Positions 12,585-24,199 of a stretch of 64,000 nt of DNA are shown here, one piece after another. The first letter of the stretch is position 1, and each line of letters starts with the position of its first letter. Under the pieces are notes generated by a model. It did no database searches, had not been told where the DNA came from, and saw only the letters and a program-made list of their open reading frames with translations. The stretch is from NCBI GenBank assembly GCA_963932145.1, contig OZ010588.1, positions 103,024,495-103,088,494 on the forward strand, given 5' to 3'. A program made the translations under genes and the position numbers. The stretch comes from Acanthosepion lycidas (lineage: Eukaryota; Mollusca; Cephalopoda; Sepiida; Sepiidae).

Positions 12585-12815
12585 TCTTCTTTTATGCGCG
12601 TTTCTCTTTAGGGTGTGTTTGTTCATGGCGCTTCACAACTTCCTGTCCTTGTTACCTCTAAACAACTTACGCCCCTGTTCTGTCATCCATTTATACAAGC
12701 TCATTTGGTTACTCGGTTAGTCGCTGTTTCTTTTTGCCCTATTTATGTCCTGTAAGTATCCAATTCTCCAAGCCTTCTTAACTCATCGTGTCATAGAAAT
12801 TTCAGCTGTAAGCTA
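12585..12815 (-). mobile_element. LINE 3' end fragment
   Basis: The complement contains GACAGGAAGTTGTGAAGCGCC and TGTATAAATGG..GACAGAACAGG, the extreme C-terminus and 3' UTR of the LINE family seen at 2865-3561 (KLW.AM pattern). Confidence 0.65.
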
Positions 12816-13348
12816 AATGGCAAATGTTCTGGCGTGCTAGATTATTTAGCTCCACCAGTTCTGATATTAACAACTAAAAGCCGTCACATATACTGTGAGG
12901 AACCCTCCCTATTCCCTTCGTATTCCATTAGTAAGGAGGAAATTTCATTCAGACAGCTTCTTCCCAAGAATCACTACTTTGCGGAACATGGGTGCTTTCC
13001 TGGTCACTACAATCTTCACATCTTGAAGTTTAGGTTAAACCTACATATCCTCATAAACTACACTTCTGATCTCCTCCTCCTCTTGCACGCATTCAACAAA
13101 CTCATTCTGTAACTATATATCTTGAATGGCTCTTGTCCGTTGCATTGAGTGAACATTAATACAAAATGAAAAATAATGATAATAAGTACAGAAATATATA
13201 CAGAAAATATATACAGAAAATATCATATGGACATAAAAACGTTGAATAAAATCCTGACATGGATTTGGTTCCAATTTAACTTTGGAATGGAAATAATTTC
13301 GACCAAAAATAATTCGCAAAAGAACAAAAATTGTCGTGTGAAGCTTAC

Positions 13349-13444
13349 ATCAGAATCTTTAGATTTCTTTCCTTTCTTATCTTTCTTCTTTTTCCCTTTT
13401 TTCTCCTTTGATTTCTCTTTCTTTTTTTGTTCTTCTTCATCTTC
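13349..13444 (-). CDS. IQCA1: IQCA1 exon (lysine-rich linker)
   Basis: A 96-bp, phase 0/0 exon of 32 codons. It begins EDEEEQKKKEKSKEKKG and is then almost entirely Lys with Gly, Asp and Ser. Low complexity makes it weak evidence alone, but family members carry a K-rich linker at exactly this position, and borders (TTTCAG, GTAAGC) and phase fit. The run of A-rich codons probably makes it length-variable between species. Confidence 0.85.
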
Positions 13445-14239
13445 CTGAAATAAGCAAAATGACTCCGATAAATTGTTGAATGAATTTTAAGTATCACAAA
13501 TAAGTTTATGGAAACCTTTTTTTTTTTTGATACGATTTCAAATAATTGGCCCACTCATAAAAATAACAGGCAAGAATTTATTTTTGGAAATCATTTTTGT
13601 AGATCCGCATTCATTAGACCTTTCTCTATCCACATTTATCAGAATCGAAAAATATCAATTCTTATCATTTCAGAAGTTGGTTACTGTTCATAATCTAAAT
13701 ACTGTGTCAAATTGGTCTCTGACTTCTTAAAGAGTTATCTGTACTTGTTTTTATTTACAAATGTCGAATTCGAAATTGTGCTCACGTCATTGATAACTGC
13801 GTATTTCTGGTGTCCTTTTCCCACAAAATCAAGGTTTTCTCATTTTTAGATACATTTTTTAGAGCAATTTTATTTTTGTTACAGAAACAATTGTTATTTA
13901 AATTATTTTCTTAAAATAAATCGTATAAAAATGTATATATACGTTTTTTATTATTATTTAAAATAAATTTTTGTAAAAAAATCTAAATTAACAAAATTGA
14001 AAAATGAGTAAAACCCTGAAATGGGAGAAAAAGGCATCAGAAGTATGGAATTTGTCAATGACGTAAACTCGGTTCGAAACAGTTTCCCCAGATTATTCTC
14101 TACTGTTTTGAGTTCTTTTTTTTCTTGTTTTATTTTTATTTTTTTTGACAGATTTTTTTTTTACTACAATCAGTTTTGGAAAATGAAAAATAATGTCTAT
14201 CAGTATTGAATGACTATAGGAGTTGTCGGTTATCTCATC

Positions 14240-14970
14240 TTAATGTCAGCCAGTTATTCGCCACATCTATAAAGAGAAAAAAAAACAAAACACTGTATCT
14301 TAAAAGTTAAATTCGTTTTTTAATGTTGAGAGAGATCCTTCCGTGCTCCACCATTAGAATGTCTGATGCTCAACCTCTCGAGAGCACCTCTTTGCGGCTG
14401 CTCGGTCTCACATTGACAACTGACCTGAGATAGAGCAAATACATTGAGTTAATTGCTTCGTCCACGGCAAAGAAAGTTGGCTCCCTGTGCCGCGTCAGGA
14501 AATTTTTTCTCGATCCTTCAAATCAACCATTCGCCCCTGCATGGAGTATTGCTGCCATATACGGTCTGGAGCCCCTTCTGTTTGCCTCAGAGTCCTTGAT
14601 AAGATCCAGAGACGGATATGCAATGTAACTGGCCCTGATCTGGCATCACATCTGCATCTGACAGACGTACCGTCGCCCTCCTCTGTCTTTTTTACAAATA
14701 CTTTCATGGTAATTGCTCCGATGAGCTGCTTTCGCTGGTTCCCAGACTTCATGAATTCAAGCGTCCTACGAGGCTGGCATCCCGCTCTCACCCTTTCACA
14801 ATTGAAACTGTTAAATGTAGCCGTCTCTTCTACTCCAATAGATTCATATCTCGCACCTCTCGCCTGTGGAACTTCCTTCCCTTTTCCTATTTCCCTGATA
14901 GATATAATCTCTAACTATTCAAATGTAATGTCAATCGACATCTCCAGTTGTCTTGATCTATCCACATGTA
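14240..14970 (+). mobile_element. LINE fragment (CR1/Jockey-like C-terminus)
   Basis: The plus strand encodes FKSTIRPCMEYCCHIRSGAP then VLDKIQRRICNVTGPDLASH, continuing through a frameshift into the conserved tail (…FHGNC.DE…). Upstream sequence from about 14330 looks like the same element in other frames. Non-functional fragment. Confidence 0.8.
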
Positions 14971-15409
14971 ACAAAGAAAGGTTGACACACATGAATGCAC
15001 ACACGCAAATATAACGTTTATTGATTGAAGATGGAAAACACGATACTCCGTGAAAGTTACAAACTGTGTCAGCGCTATTAATAGGAAAGAATCTATAACA
15101 ATGATATATGAAACCTGAGACGGCTGATGGATAAAGAATAAATTTCAGATTGGGTTGGCGAGGACTTGTTTATTTGTTTAATATGTTTAATTTGGGTCAT
15201 TAAAAAAAAAAAACTAGACGAAAATAATATTTTTGATAAAAACATATTGAAGTAAATTGGACCGGGGAGGTAAGATCAGTGTATGTTTACCGTTAGCAAA
15301 ATCTGATCTAAACATAAGTTGTATCCGCTGAATTTGGTCATCGAAAAGACAATTGAAATGAACATTGAACTAATTAATTTTATCCACTAAGAGATTTGAA
15401 ATAGATCTG

Positions 15410-16160
15410 AATTTAAACTTTGCTTATGGCGACACTCGTGTTAAGCGCGTGAACAACCTGGCTTATAACCTTTGGTTTGCTATATAAACGCGAATTTTGC
15501 TGAGTTGGGGAGACTTGGGCGTTAGACGAGAGTGACGTTGAGAGAGAGAGAGAGACTGTCGTTGCAGTGAGTCGGTCCAGTGGCGAGTCAGAGATAAGGA
15601 CTTCAAGAAATATCGTCGTTGTAGCAGTCGCATTGAAAAGTCGCTGAAACTTAACGTTTGTCACTTACAAGCAACTGAAAAGCTAAACTTCTACGTAGGG
15701 CTGGAATTACGAGTCACATATCCTCCCAAGTTGATATGGAACGAGTTAATCACACACACACCTCTCTCTGTTGGTATAATTGGTAGAAGAGTGGTCTTCT
15801 GTTTTTATGTTAATTGCTTTTCTATCCTTTCTGTAAACTCTTTCTACTGTTGTTGTTTTCTTATATAAAAGACATCAATATTTTATCCATTGTTGTTCGG
15901 CTTCTGCAGATATTATTTCCTTGTTTGCCACATTCTAATTTTCCTGCCGCCCACCCTCACAGCCGTGCCTACATCCCCAATCGACCGTGAACGTATGGAC
16001 AACATCCCGCTTACTGGATCTAAAAACTAACACAACGTGGGCAGCAGGCGGAACTTGGCCAGTGACCGGTCGAACAATCTACGGGTACTCAAGGAGCGTG
16101 CGGCCAGATACCCCTGAGTTTGGTTCAGACCGAGTGGGCGCCACAACACAAAGAGGGGCT
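15410..16160 (+). mobile_element. LTR fragment related to the long LTR family
   Basis: A TATA-like GCTATATAAACG near 15478, GAG/CAG-rich transcript-like sequence and the block TAAAAACTAACACAACGTGGG resemble the LTRs at 29080, 48821 and 59695, which carry TAAGATC..(T)CACAACGTGGG. Old and truncated; no coding part seen. Confidence 0.5.
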
Positions 16161-16306
16161 GAAGGGACGAGTGGTAGACACTATCCTTTTCCCCATCCTT
16201 TCCTCTATCACTCCTATCTGCTCTCGCTCCAAATCCTCTGTAACCCCTTGTGTGATAGTGGCTTCCCGCCTTGCTTAGGGTGAAATGCTTAAAAAAAATG
16301 GCAAAC

Positions 16307-16415
16307 CTTTGCTTTGAGTTCAGCTTCCAGCTCCGCTGGATCTTTTTCTTGGAAAATCATCGCAGATCCACCGTCGTCTTCTTCTGGATAATCTGGAAAT
16401 TTCCCAGTTGCATCT
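16307..16415 (-). CDS. IQCA1: IQCA1 exon (TGKFPDYP block)
   Basis: A 109-bp exon: one base completing Arg plus 36 codons. It reads DATGKFPDYPEEDDGGSAMI and then FQEKDPAELEAELKAK. This continues IRQWFIECR directly, as in family members, so the join is firm. The acceptor is TTTGCAG. The donor GTTTGC is unusual (T at +3 and +4), the weakest splice site in the gene here. Confidence 0.94.
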
Positions 16416-16664
16416 CTGCAAATAAAAAGACACTCATTGGATAAAACCTTGGAATCACAAGCGAATATGGGACTAAAATTTTGAAAATAATTAAGCTAAA
16501 GACGTGTAAGGTCTATCTTGAATACATATTGCTCTATTGTATATTTCCAAAACTGGTTGCACAGCCTTGATGTAACTTGACAACCAATCGTCAGGGAAGT
16601 TACTGCGCATGTGTGGACAGACATGCTCCGATATATTAAATAGCATTTCATCACTCTTCTAACG

Positions 16665-17150
16665 AATTATCTTGTTTCCTAATACTTTGACTTTTTTAAG
16701 GTATTTTCGCTATTCCAACGTTCCTTTGGATTTTTATTTCACATTTTCCATCGTCCGTTATAACAAAAGTAGAAAGGGCATAAGACAAGGATGCATCTTC
16801 ACGCCTGACTTATTTAGCTTGTACACAAAACCTATTAAAAGAACTAGAAATCCTACCAGGATTTATTATTGGTGGGAAAAATCTTAACAGTATAAAACAC
16901 GCAGTTGACACTGTGTTGATGACAGACGACACAGAAAGAAAACTACAGGAATGTCCTAAACAATGTAATAAAGGAAAACCAGAAGAAAAACTAACCATCA
17001 ATTGTCAGACGACAAAACGTAGAGTCGTTAACAAGAAAGGCAAAGGTCAAAATCAACCAAATACAGAAATTTAACTTTTTTAAAGATGTTATAACAAACG
17101 AAGGAAAATATAAAAGAAACCCGGAGGTCTTAAAGATGATTTTGACTGGA
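16665..17150 (+). mobile_element. LINE reverse transcriptase fragment
   Basis: Reads KGIRQGCIFTPDLFSLYTK then a broken YADDT-like region and KPEEKLTINCQTTK-like sequence across frames. This is the central polymerase domain of the same LINE family as at 2865. Several frameshifts. Confidence 0.75.
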
Positions 17151-17151
17151 C

Positions 17152-17555
17152 TTATTCGTTTTTTACGGCTTATCAACCCTTAGCAGGTTATTTAAAGCCA
17201 GAAAATATTTTTAGATTGTAAGAATTTTTTTTTTTTGCGTTAATAATGATTCAGTGATACAAGTCTTAGTAATTAACCCATAGCTGAGGGGAAAAGAGGT
17301 GGATTCATACTTTTCTCGGGGGGGGGGGCATTTGCACGTAAGTGAATATAACGAACCCAATCGGAATTGGAACTCAGCCATCCAATTAGCAATTACGAGC
17401 CATTATCCTTTACACTTCTCACACATCCATGTTTACAGAACCTGATATTCACATGTGGTCACCCATATAGGTACTGACCAGACTCGACGTTGCTTGACTT
17501 CGGTGATCGTAGCAGAACCAGTGTTTCAACGTGATATGGCCGTAAGCCTCGTTAA
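17152..17555 (-). mobile_element. 5S-derived SINE, near full length
   Basis: Complement of 5S rRNA at about 17430-17555 (ATAGGTACTGACCAGACTCG, GACTTCGGTGATCG, GATATGGCCGTAAGCC) joined to the shared body and the TTTTTACGGCTTATCAACCC tail at 17158. It directly abuts the LINE fragment. Confidence 0.8.
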
Positions 17556-17599
17556 AGATGAGAATTATTCATGAAGGCTTTAAATACATGTGTAAAATC

Positions 17600-18300
17600 C
17601 TGATGAATACTTCCCATTCTATATTTTCTGTTCTGGATTTATTGTTCAGTCATTGGGCACCTAGCCTTCACAAAGGCATGGACGGCTGCTTCTCTGGCTT
17701 CACTTGAAAGGGTCCCAAAGCGTCTCCGCGTCCTTGTAAGTGATGAATGATTCACCACCCTACAATCCCTTTCTCAAAGACGATACAGGCCTCTTGATGC
17801 TCTGTCGCTATTTCCATGGCGAATGTTCAGATGTACTATATTCTTTAGATTTACCAGGTCTAATATTTACGGCTAAGGCACACCATGCCGCGCAAATTGT
17901 AGCGAACCACACCTTCGTATTTTCCACTCAAGCAACTCCTTCCTACGAAACATTGCTTTGCATTGTACACCAATGAGAAACAAAGAGCAGGGTTCCGAAT
18001 CTGCAGAGAACATGCTACCTCATCGATAATAATTCGACGGTTCGCTATTATCATCCCTCGAACTTACTGAATTTTCTCATCAATGGTGTGAAGGCTGGCG
18101 GTCGTCTTCCTGTTTCTTCGTGCGTCACGCTTGTCCGGCCACATATAAAACTTCTCAATCCCACTTCTACACACTTCTACGCGTTAGTGCACTGTCGTTG
18201 TATTGTGTTAAAAGCCTCCAATAAATTTCAGCCCCTGACACACTTTCCGACCAGAGAAATCGGATCACTGCTTTTTGTTACTCCTTAGTACACACTGCTA
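17600..18300 (+). mobile_element. LINE fragment (CR1/Jockey-like)
   Basis: LLMLCRYFHGECSDVLYSLD and nearby CRVLVSDE-like sequence match the family tail RR.V.SL.L.YRYFHG.CSDEL. Strongly decayed. Confidence 0.6.
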
Positions 18301-18454
18301 GCGGAGAGGCCATGCTTACACCGTAACAGCAGCAAGTCTCGATCAAACTTAAACTTGGATCCCGTGACCACTATAGTACCAACTATAAATAAGCCTGCAT
18401 GAACAGAAGTCATTGTGACAAACTTAAAGATATGTTATGGTGAAAGTGCGGATA

Positions 18455-18820
18455 ATTTTTTATTTACCCTTGTAACATCTTCCAGATAAAACCAGAAAAT
18501 ATTTTTAGATTGTAGATAATAATGATTTAGTGATACAAGTCTTACTAATTAACCAATAGCTGGAGGAGAAGAGGTGGATTCATTCAATTCTCACGGGCAT
18601 TTGCGCGTAAGTGAATATAACAAATCCAAGTGGCATTGGAACTCTGCTCCTCGATGGACAATTCCAAGCCATTATCCATTACACCACCCGCACATCCAAC
18701 CTTGCAGCACCTGATATTTCCAAGCAACAACCCATATAGGTACTGACCACGATCAAAGTTGCTTAACTTAAGTGGTTGTACAGGAAAAGGTGTTTCGACG
18801 TGACATGACCGTAAACCCAG
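18455..18820 (-). mobile_element. 5S-derived SINE, near full length
   Basis: 5S-like head at about 18700-18820 (CATATAGGTACTGACCACGA, TTGCTTAACTTAAGTGG, GACATGACCGTAAACCC), the common body (ATTACACCACCCGCACATCC) and the tail start GCCAGAAAATATTTTTAG-like at 18493. One of the clearest copies. Confidence 0.8.
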
Positions 18821-18839
18821 ATAAACTTCGTAGGTTACT

Positions 18840-19190
18840 TACGAGGTTTGTTCTAAAAGTAATGGATGTTTTATATTAATGAAAAAGATGCCTTACTTCA
18901 TTAGTTGCTTTTAGGGCCATTGTCTTTAACTGATACTCAAGTGGACTTGATAAGAAATAACAAAAAAAAAACATTTTAGACGGGAAAAAAGAGTGTAACT
19001 GCGATAACTTCAGCGAGAAAACTCGATATTTCCCATTTTAGGCTTCCGCGTTTTAAAATTATTAAGTTTTTAATATAGTAAATACTAACGAAAAAATCCA
19101 ATATTTATACAAAGCACTCGATAGCAAATAAGAATGGTCAAGAATACTTTGAGTTTTTTTTTTCACCCTCCAAGAAGTTCAAATTTTCCA
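18840..19190. other. Unassigned intron sequence
   Basis: AT-rich sequence with no recognisable content. Confidence 0.5.
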
Positions 19191-19203
19191 TTTCTACAAT
19201 TAC

Positions 19204-19412
19204 CTGCATTCAATAAACCACTGCCTAATCTGATCTTGCATTCTCTCCTTAAAATCTGAACCTTCATTATCACGAATTCTATCTTTGATGGTTATTAAGG
19301 CTTGTTGATATTCCTGTTCATATAACTCCTGCGTTGCGCGTCTTTTCTCCATTGTCTGAGCCGCAATTGCTTCCGGTGTGTTCTTCGGATTGACCGGCGG
19401 AGGGGGCGGGTT
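19204..19412 (-). CDS. IQCA1: IQCA1 exon (coiled region after the IQ motif)
   Basis: A 209-bp exon: 69 codons starting in phase 0 and ending two bases into an Arg codon. It opens NPPPPPVNPKNTPEAIAAQT, then a helix with ELYEQEYQQALITIKDRIRD, and ends MQDQIRQWFIEC. The EYQQAL.IK and IRQWFIEC blocks are family hallmarks. The acceptor is TTTCAG and the donor GTAATT. Because exon 5 and this exon are both phase 0 here, the frame stays open whether or not the missing exon is included. Confidence 0.95.
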
Positions 19413-19552
19413 CTGAAACAAAAAGTATAACTTTGAACATCATAAAGGTTTAGAGGAGCACAGAATCGTTCATTGACTGAAGAATATGCAATTATTATTT
19501 TTCTTAGTAAATTGAAGGGTAGAATGAAATTTGTGTCTTATAACGTGATGGT

Positions 19553-19853
19553 TTTGATTGGTTTATTTAACGGTTTATCAACCCTTTTGTGGGTTATTTA
19601 AAGCCGAAACATATATTCGATTGTAAGAATAGTACGTTCTAGTGAGTGAATATTGCATTCACAATTCTTTTGAGAATAACAATGATTTTCCATATACAAC
19701 TTGCACTACTTAACTTATAGCTAAGGGGGGAAGAGACGGATTCATATCTCTCTCAGGTCTATTTGCGCGTAAACGAATGTAACAAACATGACTAGAATTC
19801 GAACTCGACCCATCAATTTTTCATTCCAATCCGCTACCCATTACAACGTATAA
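19553..19853 (-). mobile_element. 5S-derived SINE without head
   Basis: Body and tail blocks (ACGGTTTATCAACCC, GGTTATTTAAAGCC, GATTCATATCTCTC, CGCTACCCATTACA) are present. The 5S head is replaced by the adjoining (TA)n tract. Confidence 0.75.
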
Positions 19854-19860
19854 CGTGAGG

Positions 19861-19864
<4 letters not shown>

Positions 19865-19957
<93 letters not shown>
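19865..19957. repeat. (TA)n microsatellite
   Basis: Pure TA repeat of about 93 bp. Confidence 0.97.
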
Positions 19958-19959
<2 letters not shown>

Positions 19960-20404
19960 TGATATAAAAATGTGCTGGATATTTCTCACTGAACAGTGTT
20001 CCACGATGGAGCAGGCCAGTTGTAGCTGATAGCGACCAAATGATAGAATTACTTGAGAACAATCAACATTAAACAAAGCGGGATTTAGCCAATATACACA
20101 AAATATACTATATCAAGTGAAGAATATAGTTTGCGCTATCTTGGCTATGTTAGTCACTTTAATTTGTCCTTTCTATATAAACGAAACAAACAACGAACTA
20201 TATATATATATATTTCCTTAAACGACCGAATGTTTGGAAGGTGAAGATTGTTGAGAGTCCAAATCATTTTCAAAATAGCCTAAATCAAGCGAAAAAAATA
20301 ATTTAGACTAACTTGGTTATGTTAGTAGCTTTGGCGTTACGACGGCGTAATCTCCATCGTCGTAACATTTCTTCAAATCTTGAAAATCTGTTAAAGCAAA
20401 AACT

Positions 20405-20490
20405 TTTGCTCGGTTGGTTGATTTTGTTGAGCGGCATATCAACCTGTCTAGCATATTTAATGCCGAAATCTAAATATTTTGAAAACAATT
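20405..20490 (-). mobile_element. 5S-derived SINE, tail fragment
   Basis: GTTGATTTTGTTGAGCGGC, CATATCAACCTG and AATGCCGAAATCTAAATATT resemble the tail module. Decayed. Confidence 0.4.
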
Positions 20491-20684
20491 TTATTGCTTC
20501 GGTCTAAAGAGATGAATATTTGAATATACACATGAAAAAAATTATTACCAAAATGGATTTTTAAGGATTGTCTTTACTTATAGAGTAACAGTCATAAAAA
20601 CCTCGTGATATGTCTCGAAATTCTTATACGAAAGAGTCAGGCAAGAAATCTTTACATTAGAATATTGAAAGCAAAGAAATGGAA

Positions 20685-20895
20685 CCAGGTCCTATCATTC
20701 CAAACAATGTCAGTTCTGTTTCGCGACACCAGAAAAATGGAACAAGGTCTTACCATTCTAAGAAATAGTAGTTGTTTCACGACATCAAAGAAATGCAACC
20801 ATCTTACCATTGCACGAAATACCAGTTCTATTCACGAAACCAAAGAAACGGAACCCGGTCTTACCATTCCAAGAAATATTAGTTCAGTTTCACGT
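20685..20895 (+). repeat. Degenerate tandem repeat, about 55-59 bp x 3.6
   Basis: Successive units begin GGAACCAGGTCCTATCATTC, GGAACAAGGTCTTACCATTC, GCAACCATCTTACCATTGC and GGAACCCGGTCTTACCATTC and share an AGTTCTGTTTCACGACACCA-like middle. The overlapping long reading frame is only a product of the repeat. Confidence 0.75.
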
Positions 20896-21201
20896 TCAAT
20901 AACAGTTCGTTTTCTCTGCAAATATCCTTTCCATACCTTAAAAAATACAAAAATTCATAGTAATTTTTTTAAAAATATTCTTTGAATACAAATCACTCTT
21001 TGGATAGAATTCCAAAGTCCATCTGCGCTATTAAATCTGATAATGACTGATGAAAGCCGAAAGCAGAAGACATTGTATAATTTATGTTCAAATTCTCCCA
21101 GGAAACTAAAAAAAAAAATGGTTCGAAACGCAGAAAAATTAAATTAAATCTTTACTCTTGGTCTTCAACAACACAGACACACACACACACACTCACACAA
21201 G

Positions 21202-21730
<529 letters not shown>

Positions 21731-21734
21731 AACT

Positions 21735-22005
21735 TTGCTAAAACGGAAGTCCTCTATGGCTGAATCGGTTACGTCAGCCTAAATGACGGTTACCGTTATG
21801 GGATACTGGTTCGAATCCTGTCAGAGGACACATATTTCCTACGAAATTTCTCGAATATTCAAGCCGGTAAATGTAATTAATACAATTTAATTATAAACAG
21901 AGCATTTACTCAAATAAGTTATTTCCATAAAAATAGCATATAAAGAGACAATATATTAAAATATTTGTCGGATTCGATCCATTATATATAAATATATTAT
22001 TTAAA
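21735..22005 (+). mobile_element. tRNA-derived SINE, family 2
   Basis: The tRNA-like head runs from AGTCCTCTATGGCTGAATCGG to GGTTCGAATCCTGTCAGAGG. It is followed by TTTCTCGAATATTCAAGCCGG, TAAATGTAATTAATAC, ATAAACAGAGCATTTACT and a TGTCGGATTCGATCCATTA-like end. Matches the copy at 62425. Confidence 0.75.
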
Positions 22006-22059
22006 TTTCCCAGATATATAAATTGAGAGAATGTATGTGTGTAAAATGTTTGGGTTATT

Positions 22060-22490
22060 TATAGAAGAGTGATCAATATTGGAGACAAAGCTGATATAGA
22101 TAGTAGGATATAGGAATTAACACTGCATGGTGACTGACATATATATATATATATATATATAAATTCATCAAGGGAGGTTACGTACTTTTTTTTAATCTCA
22201 TTACTTTCAACCATTTCTAAGATCATCTTGAGGGGTAAATTACAAAGACAAAGTTGTTGTAACTGCAATAATGAATTTCATCTCAACATCAAGAAACTGA
22301 TTAGACAACTGGAAAGGATCAGTATAAAAATAAGTAGACACAATATGTCTATATTATTTCATGAAACATGTTTTGAATGAAGACATGCTACCTAAAAATA
22401 TATAGAGATAGATAGAGAGAGGGAGAGAAAAAGAGAAATAGAAAGATAGATAGTAATATCAGATCCGTAAGTGGAAAGGATAATCCAAAT
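22060..22490. other. Unassigned intron sequence
   Basis: Contains a short (TA)n at 22139-22160 and purine-rich GATA/GAGA sequence. No exon for the missing IQ segment could be read here. Confidence 0.5.
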
Positions 22491-22495
22491 GGTAA

Positions 22496-22496
<1 letters not shown>

Positions 22497-22568
<72 letters not shown>
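22497..22568. repeat. (TA)n microsatellite
   Basis: Pure TA repeat of about 72 bp. Confidence 0.97.
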
Positions 22569-22571
<3 letters not shown>

Positions 22572-22689
22572 GAGAGGTTATCACTTTTCCAACGAGTGAA
22601 AAGTGTATACTTTAAAGAAAAGAGAGAAGCCGCAGACGTTTTGGTTACGAATTTTTTAAATATATATTATACTTTATTTTCCATATTTT

Positions 22690-22730
22690 TGCTACACGCG
22701 TTTCCAGTCTCGCGACCTTCATCAGGCAAA
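22690..22730 (-). ncRNA. Hammerhead-like motif, ACGCGU type
   Basis: The minus strand reads CTGATGA, A, a GGTC-GCGA-GACT hairpin, GGAAAC and then the palindrome ACGCGT. The base after stem III is G, unfavourable at the cleavage position, so activity is doubtful. Confidence 0.4.
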
Positions 22731-22861
22731 GAGTGATTATTTCCACATATTAAAAGGAATTAAATTTCCTTATGTTTTCCAATGTTTAACCTTTAGCACT
22801 GTTTTTTGAGTGTAGTAGTAACCCAAATTTTTTTCAAACGTTTGCTGCGTATCTCTTTTCT

Positions 22862-22863
22862 TT

Positions 22864-22953
<90 letters not shown>

Positions 22954-22960
22954 GAGAGTT
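22862..22960. repeat. (CT)n-(TA)n-(GA)n compound repeat
   Basis: CT, TA and GA blocks in sequence form a near-perfect inverted repeat of about 90 bp. Confidence 0.95.
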
Positions 22961-23037
22961 AATAAAGAAAAGTTCAGAAGACATATTTTCTATTTTTCAA
23001 TTTCTTAGAAACTTTGTCGGGATTCTATATCCTATTT

Positions 23038-23105
23038 TACACACACACACACACACACACGCACACATATATATATATATATATGTGTGTATGTGTGTGT
23101 GTGGA
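23038..23105. repeat. (CA)n-(TA)n-(TG)n compound repeat
   Basis: CA, TA and TG blocks form a self-complementary microsatellite. Confidence 0.9.
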
Positions 23106-23333
23106 TTTATTTTAAAAATATATGCTTAAACTGATTATTCTAAATGTTTGCATATATTAGTCATTAGAAAAAATATTTTGGTTTTATAATTTCTAATATA
23201 TATTTAACTTAATATTTAAAAGAAACCATCTGACATTTCAATTTGTTCTTATCTTTCTATATACCAACCTCAGTCTGTTCTTAGCTATCGATTAATTAAT
23301 CTCTTTCAAATTTGCCATATCGATTTTACTTTA

Positions 23334-23337
<4 letters not shown>

Positions 23338-23381
<44 letters not shown>
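23338..23381. repeat. (CT)n tract just inside the IQCA1 intron
   Basis: Reads as (AG)n on the transcribed strand, starting about 25 bases past the donor of IQCA1 exon 5. Confidence 0.95.
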
Positions 23382-23386
<5 letters not shown>

Positions 23387-23406
23387 CCGCCATGCAAGCT
23401 TTTTAC

Positions 23407-23598
23407 CTTTTGTATCTTAGTGGCTGCACCGTCGGGGTTAATGGATGGAAGGCCTTTCGTCTCGGCTCTTTTTTCTCGTTCTTCCTGCTGTCGGATTTCT
23501 TTCATAAATTTCGCCCGCAGACGACCCTGTCTGGCTCGTTCGCTTTTTTGTATGCATTGAATGGCATCTTCAAACGATAACTGGATCTTCTCTTTACC
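23407..23598 (-). CDS. IQCA1: IQCA1 exon 5 (helix leading into the IQ motif)
   Basis: A 192-bp, phase 0/0 exon of 64 codons. Key runs are LSFEDAIQCIQKSERARQGR, LRAKFMKEIRQQEEREKRAE, and the terminal AATKIQK, the first half of an IQ calmodulin-binding motif. The family continues with a W-R-G-x-x-x-R-K stretch, which should be on the next exon. The donor is GTAAAA and a (CT)n tract begins about 25 bp into the intron. The acceptor is TTAACAG. A hammerhead-like motif lies about 85 bp upstream of this exon. Confidence 0.94.
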
Positions 23599-23680
23599 CT
23601 GTTAAGCGGATATTGAAAAAGTTAACAAAAATACAAGATGTGGAGATGATGGACGCAAGGGTGAACTGCTCCTCTTATAA

Positions 23681-23725
23681 ACGACGCGTTTCACCGACGT
23701 CTGTTGGTGCTTGGCTTCTTCGGGT
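23681..23725 (-). ncRNA. Hammerhead-like motif, ACGCGU followed by C
   Basis: The minus strand reads CCGAAGA, A, a GCC...GGT hairpin with a long loop, GAAAC, ACGCGT and C at the expected cleavage position. It sits about 85 bp upstream of an IQCA1 exon. The core has C for U in the CUGANGA box. Confidence 0.4.
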
Positions 23726-24199
23726 CGGATTGAAAGTAAAACTGCGTGTAAGGAAAATGCATTGGTTTTTTTTTTTTTTCGAATAAGAGGGGCAATAAAT
23801 TTTTTCGAAGCGTTTGATTTCCGTACTGACTCAGAAATGTTGACAATTTAAAAAATCAATTCAAACCCAAACCCGTCTTCATGAAATTTCATGATAATTG
23901 TTTCAATTTCCGAAGATGTTGATGTCATTGTATTTTTCTTAAATCAATTCACCCCAAGTAAGGCGATAATGTCATTAGAACGCAAGGGGCTACTGGAAGT
24001 GAAAAGGAATCAAAAGACTTTTTAGAAGGAAACCCAATACTAAACATGAAACAAGAGATAAACCCCTGCGTCTGTTCAAAAGACCCGCAAGGTGTATGAA
24101 CTGGACAATAGGCGAACCTATCTTCTCATACTGAAGTAGGGGTAGAGGCATAAATAAATAAATAAAAATTTTAAAAAATAAATAAAATAGTAAATAATA

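Noticed and set aside
13345-13554. 69-residue minus-strand Lys/Arg-rich frame as a separate gene
   Set aside because: It overlaps the lysine-rich IQCA1 exon in another frame; the exon frame fits family, splice sites and phase.
20303-20507. Minus-strand frame with LRRWRLRRR as the missing IQ exon
   Set aside because: No W-R-G...R-K-x-T pattern, no suitable donor, and the sequence overlaps a decayed repeat also seen near 20100.
20605-20985. 126-residue plus-strand frame as a gene
   Set aside because: It follows the 55-59 bp tandem repeat; repeated residues reflect the repeat, not a protein family.
21740-21830. A functional tRNA gene
   Set aside because: tRNA-like boxes are present, but the sequence continues into the SINE body also found at 62425, and the stems are imperfect.
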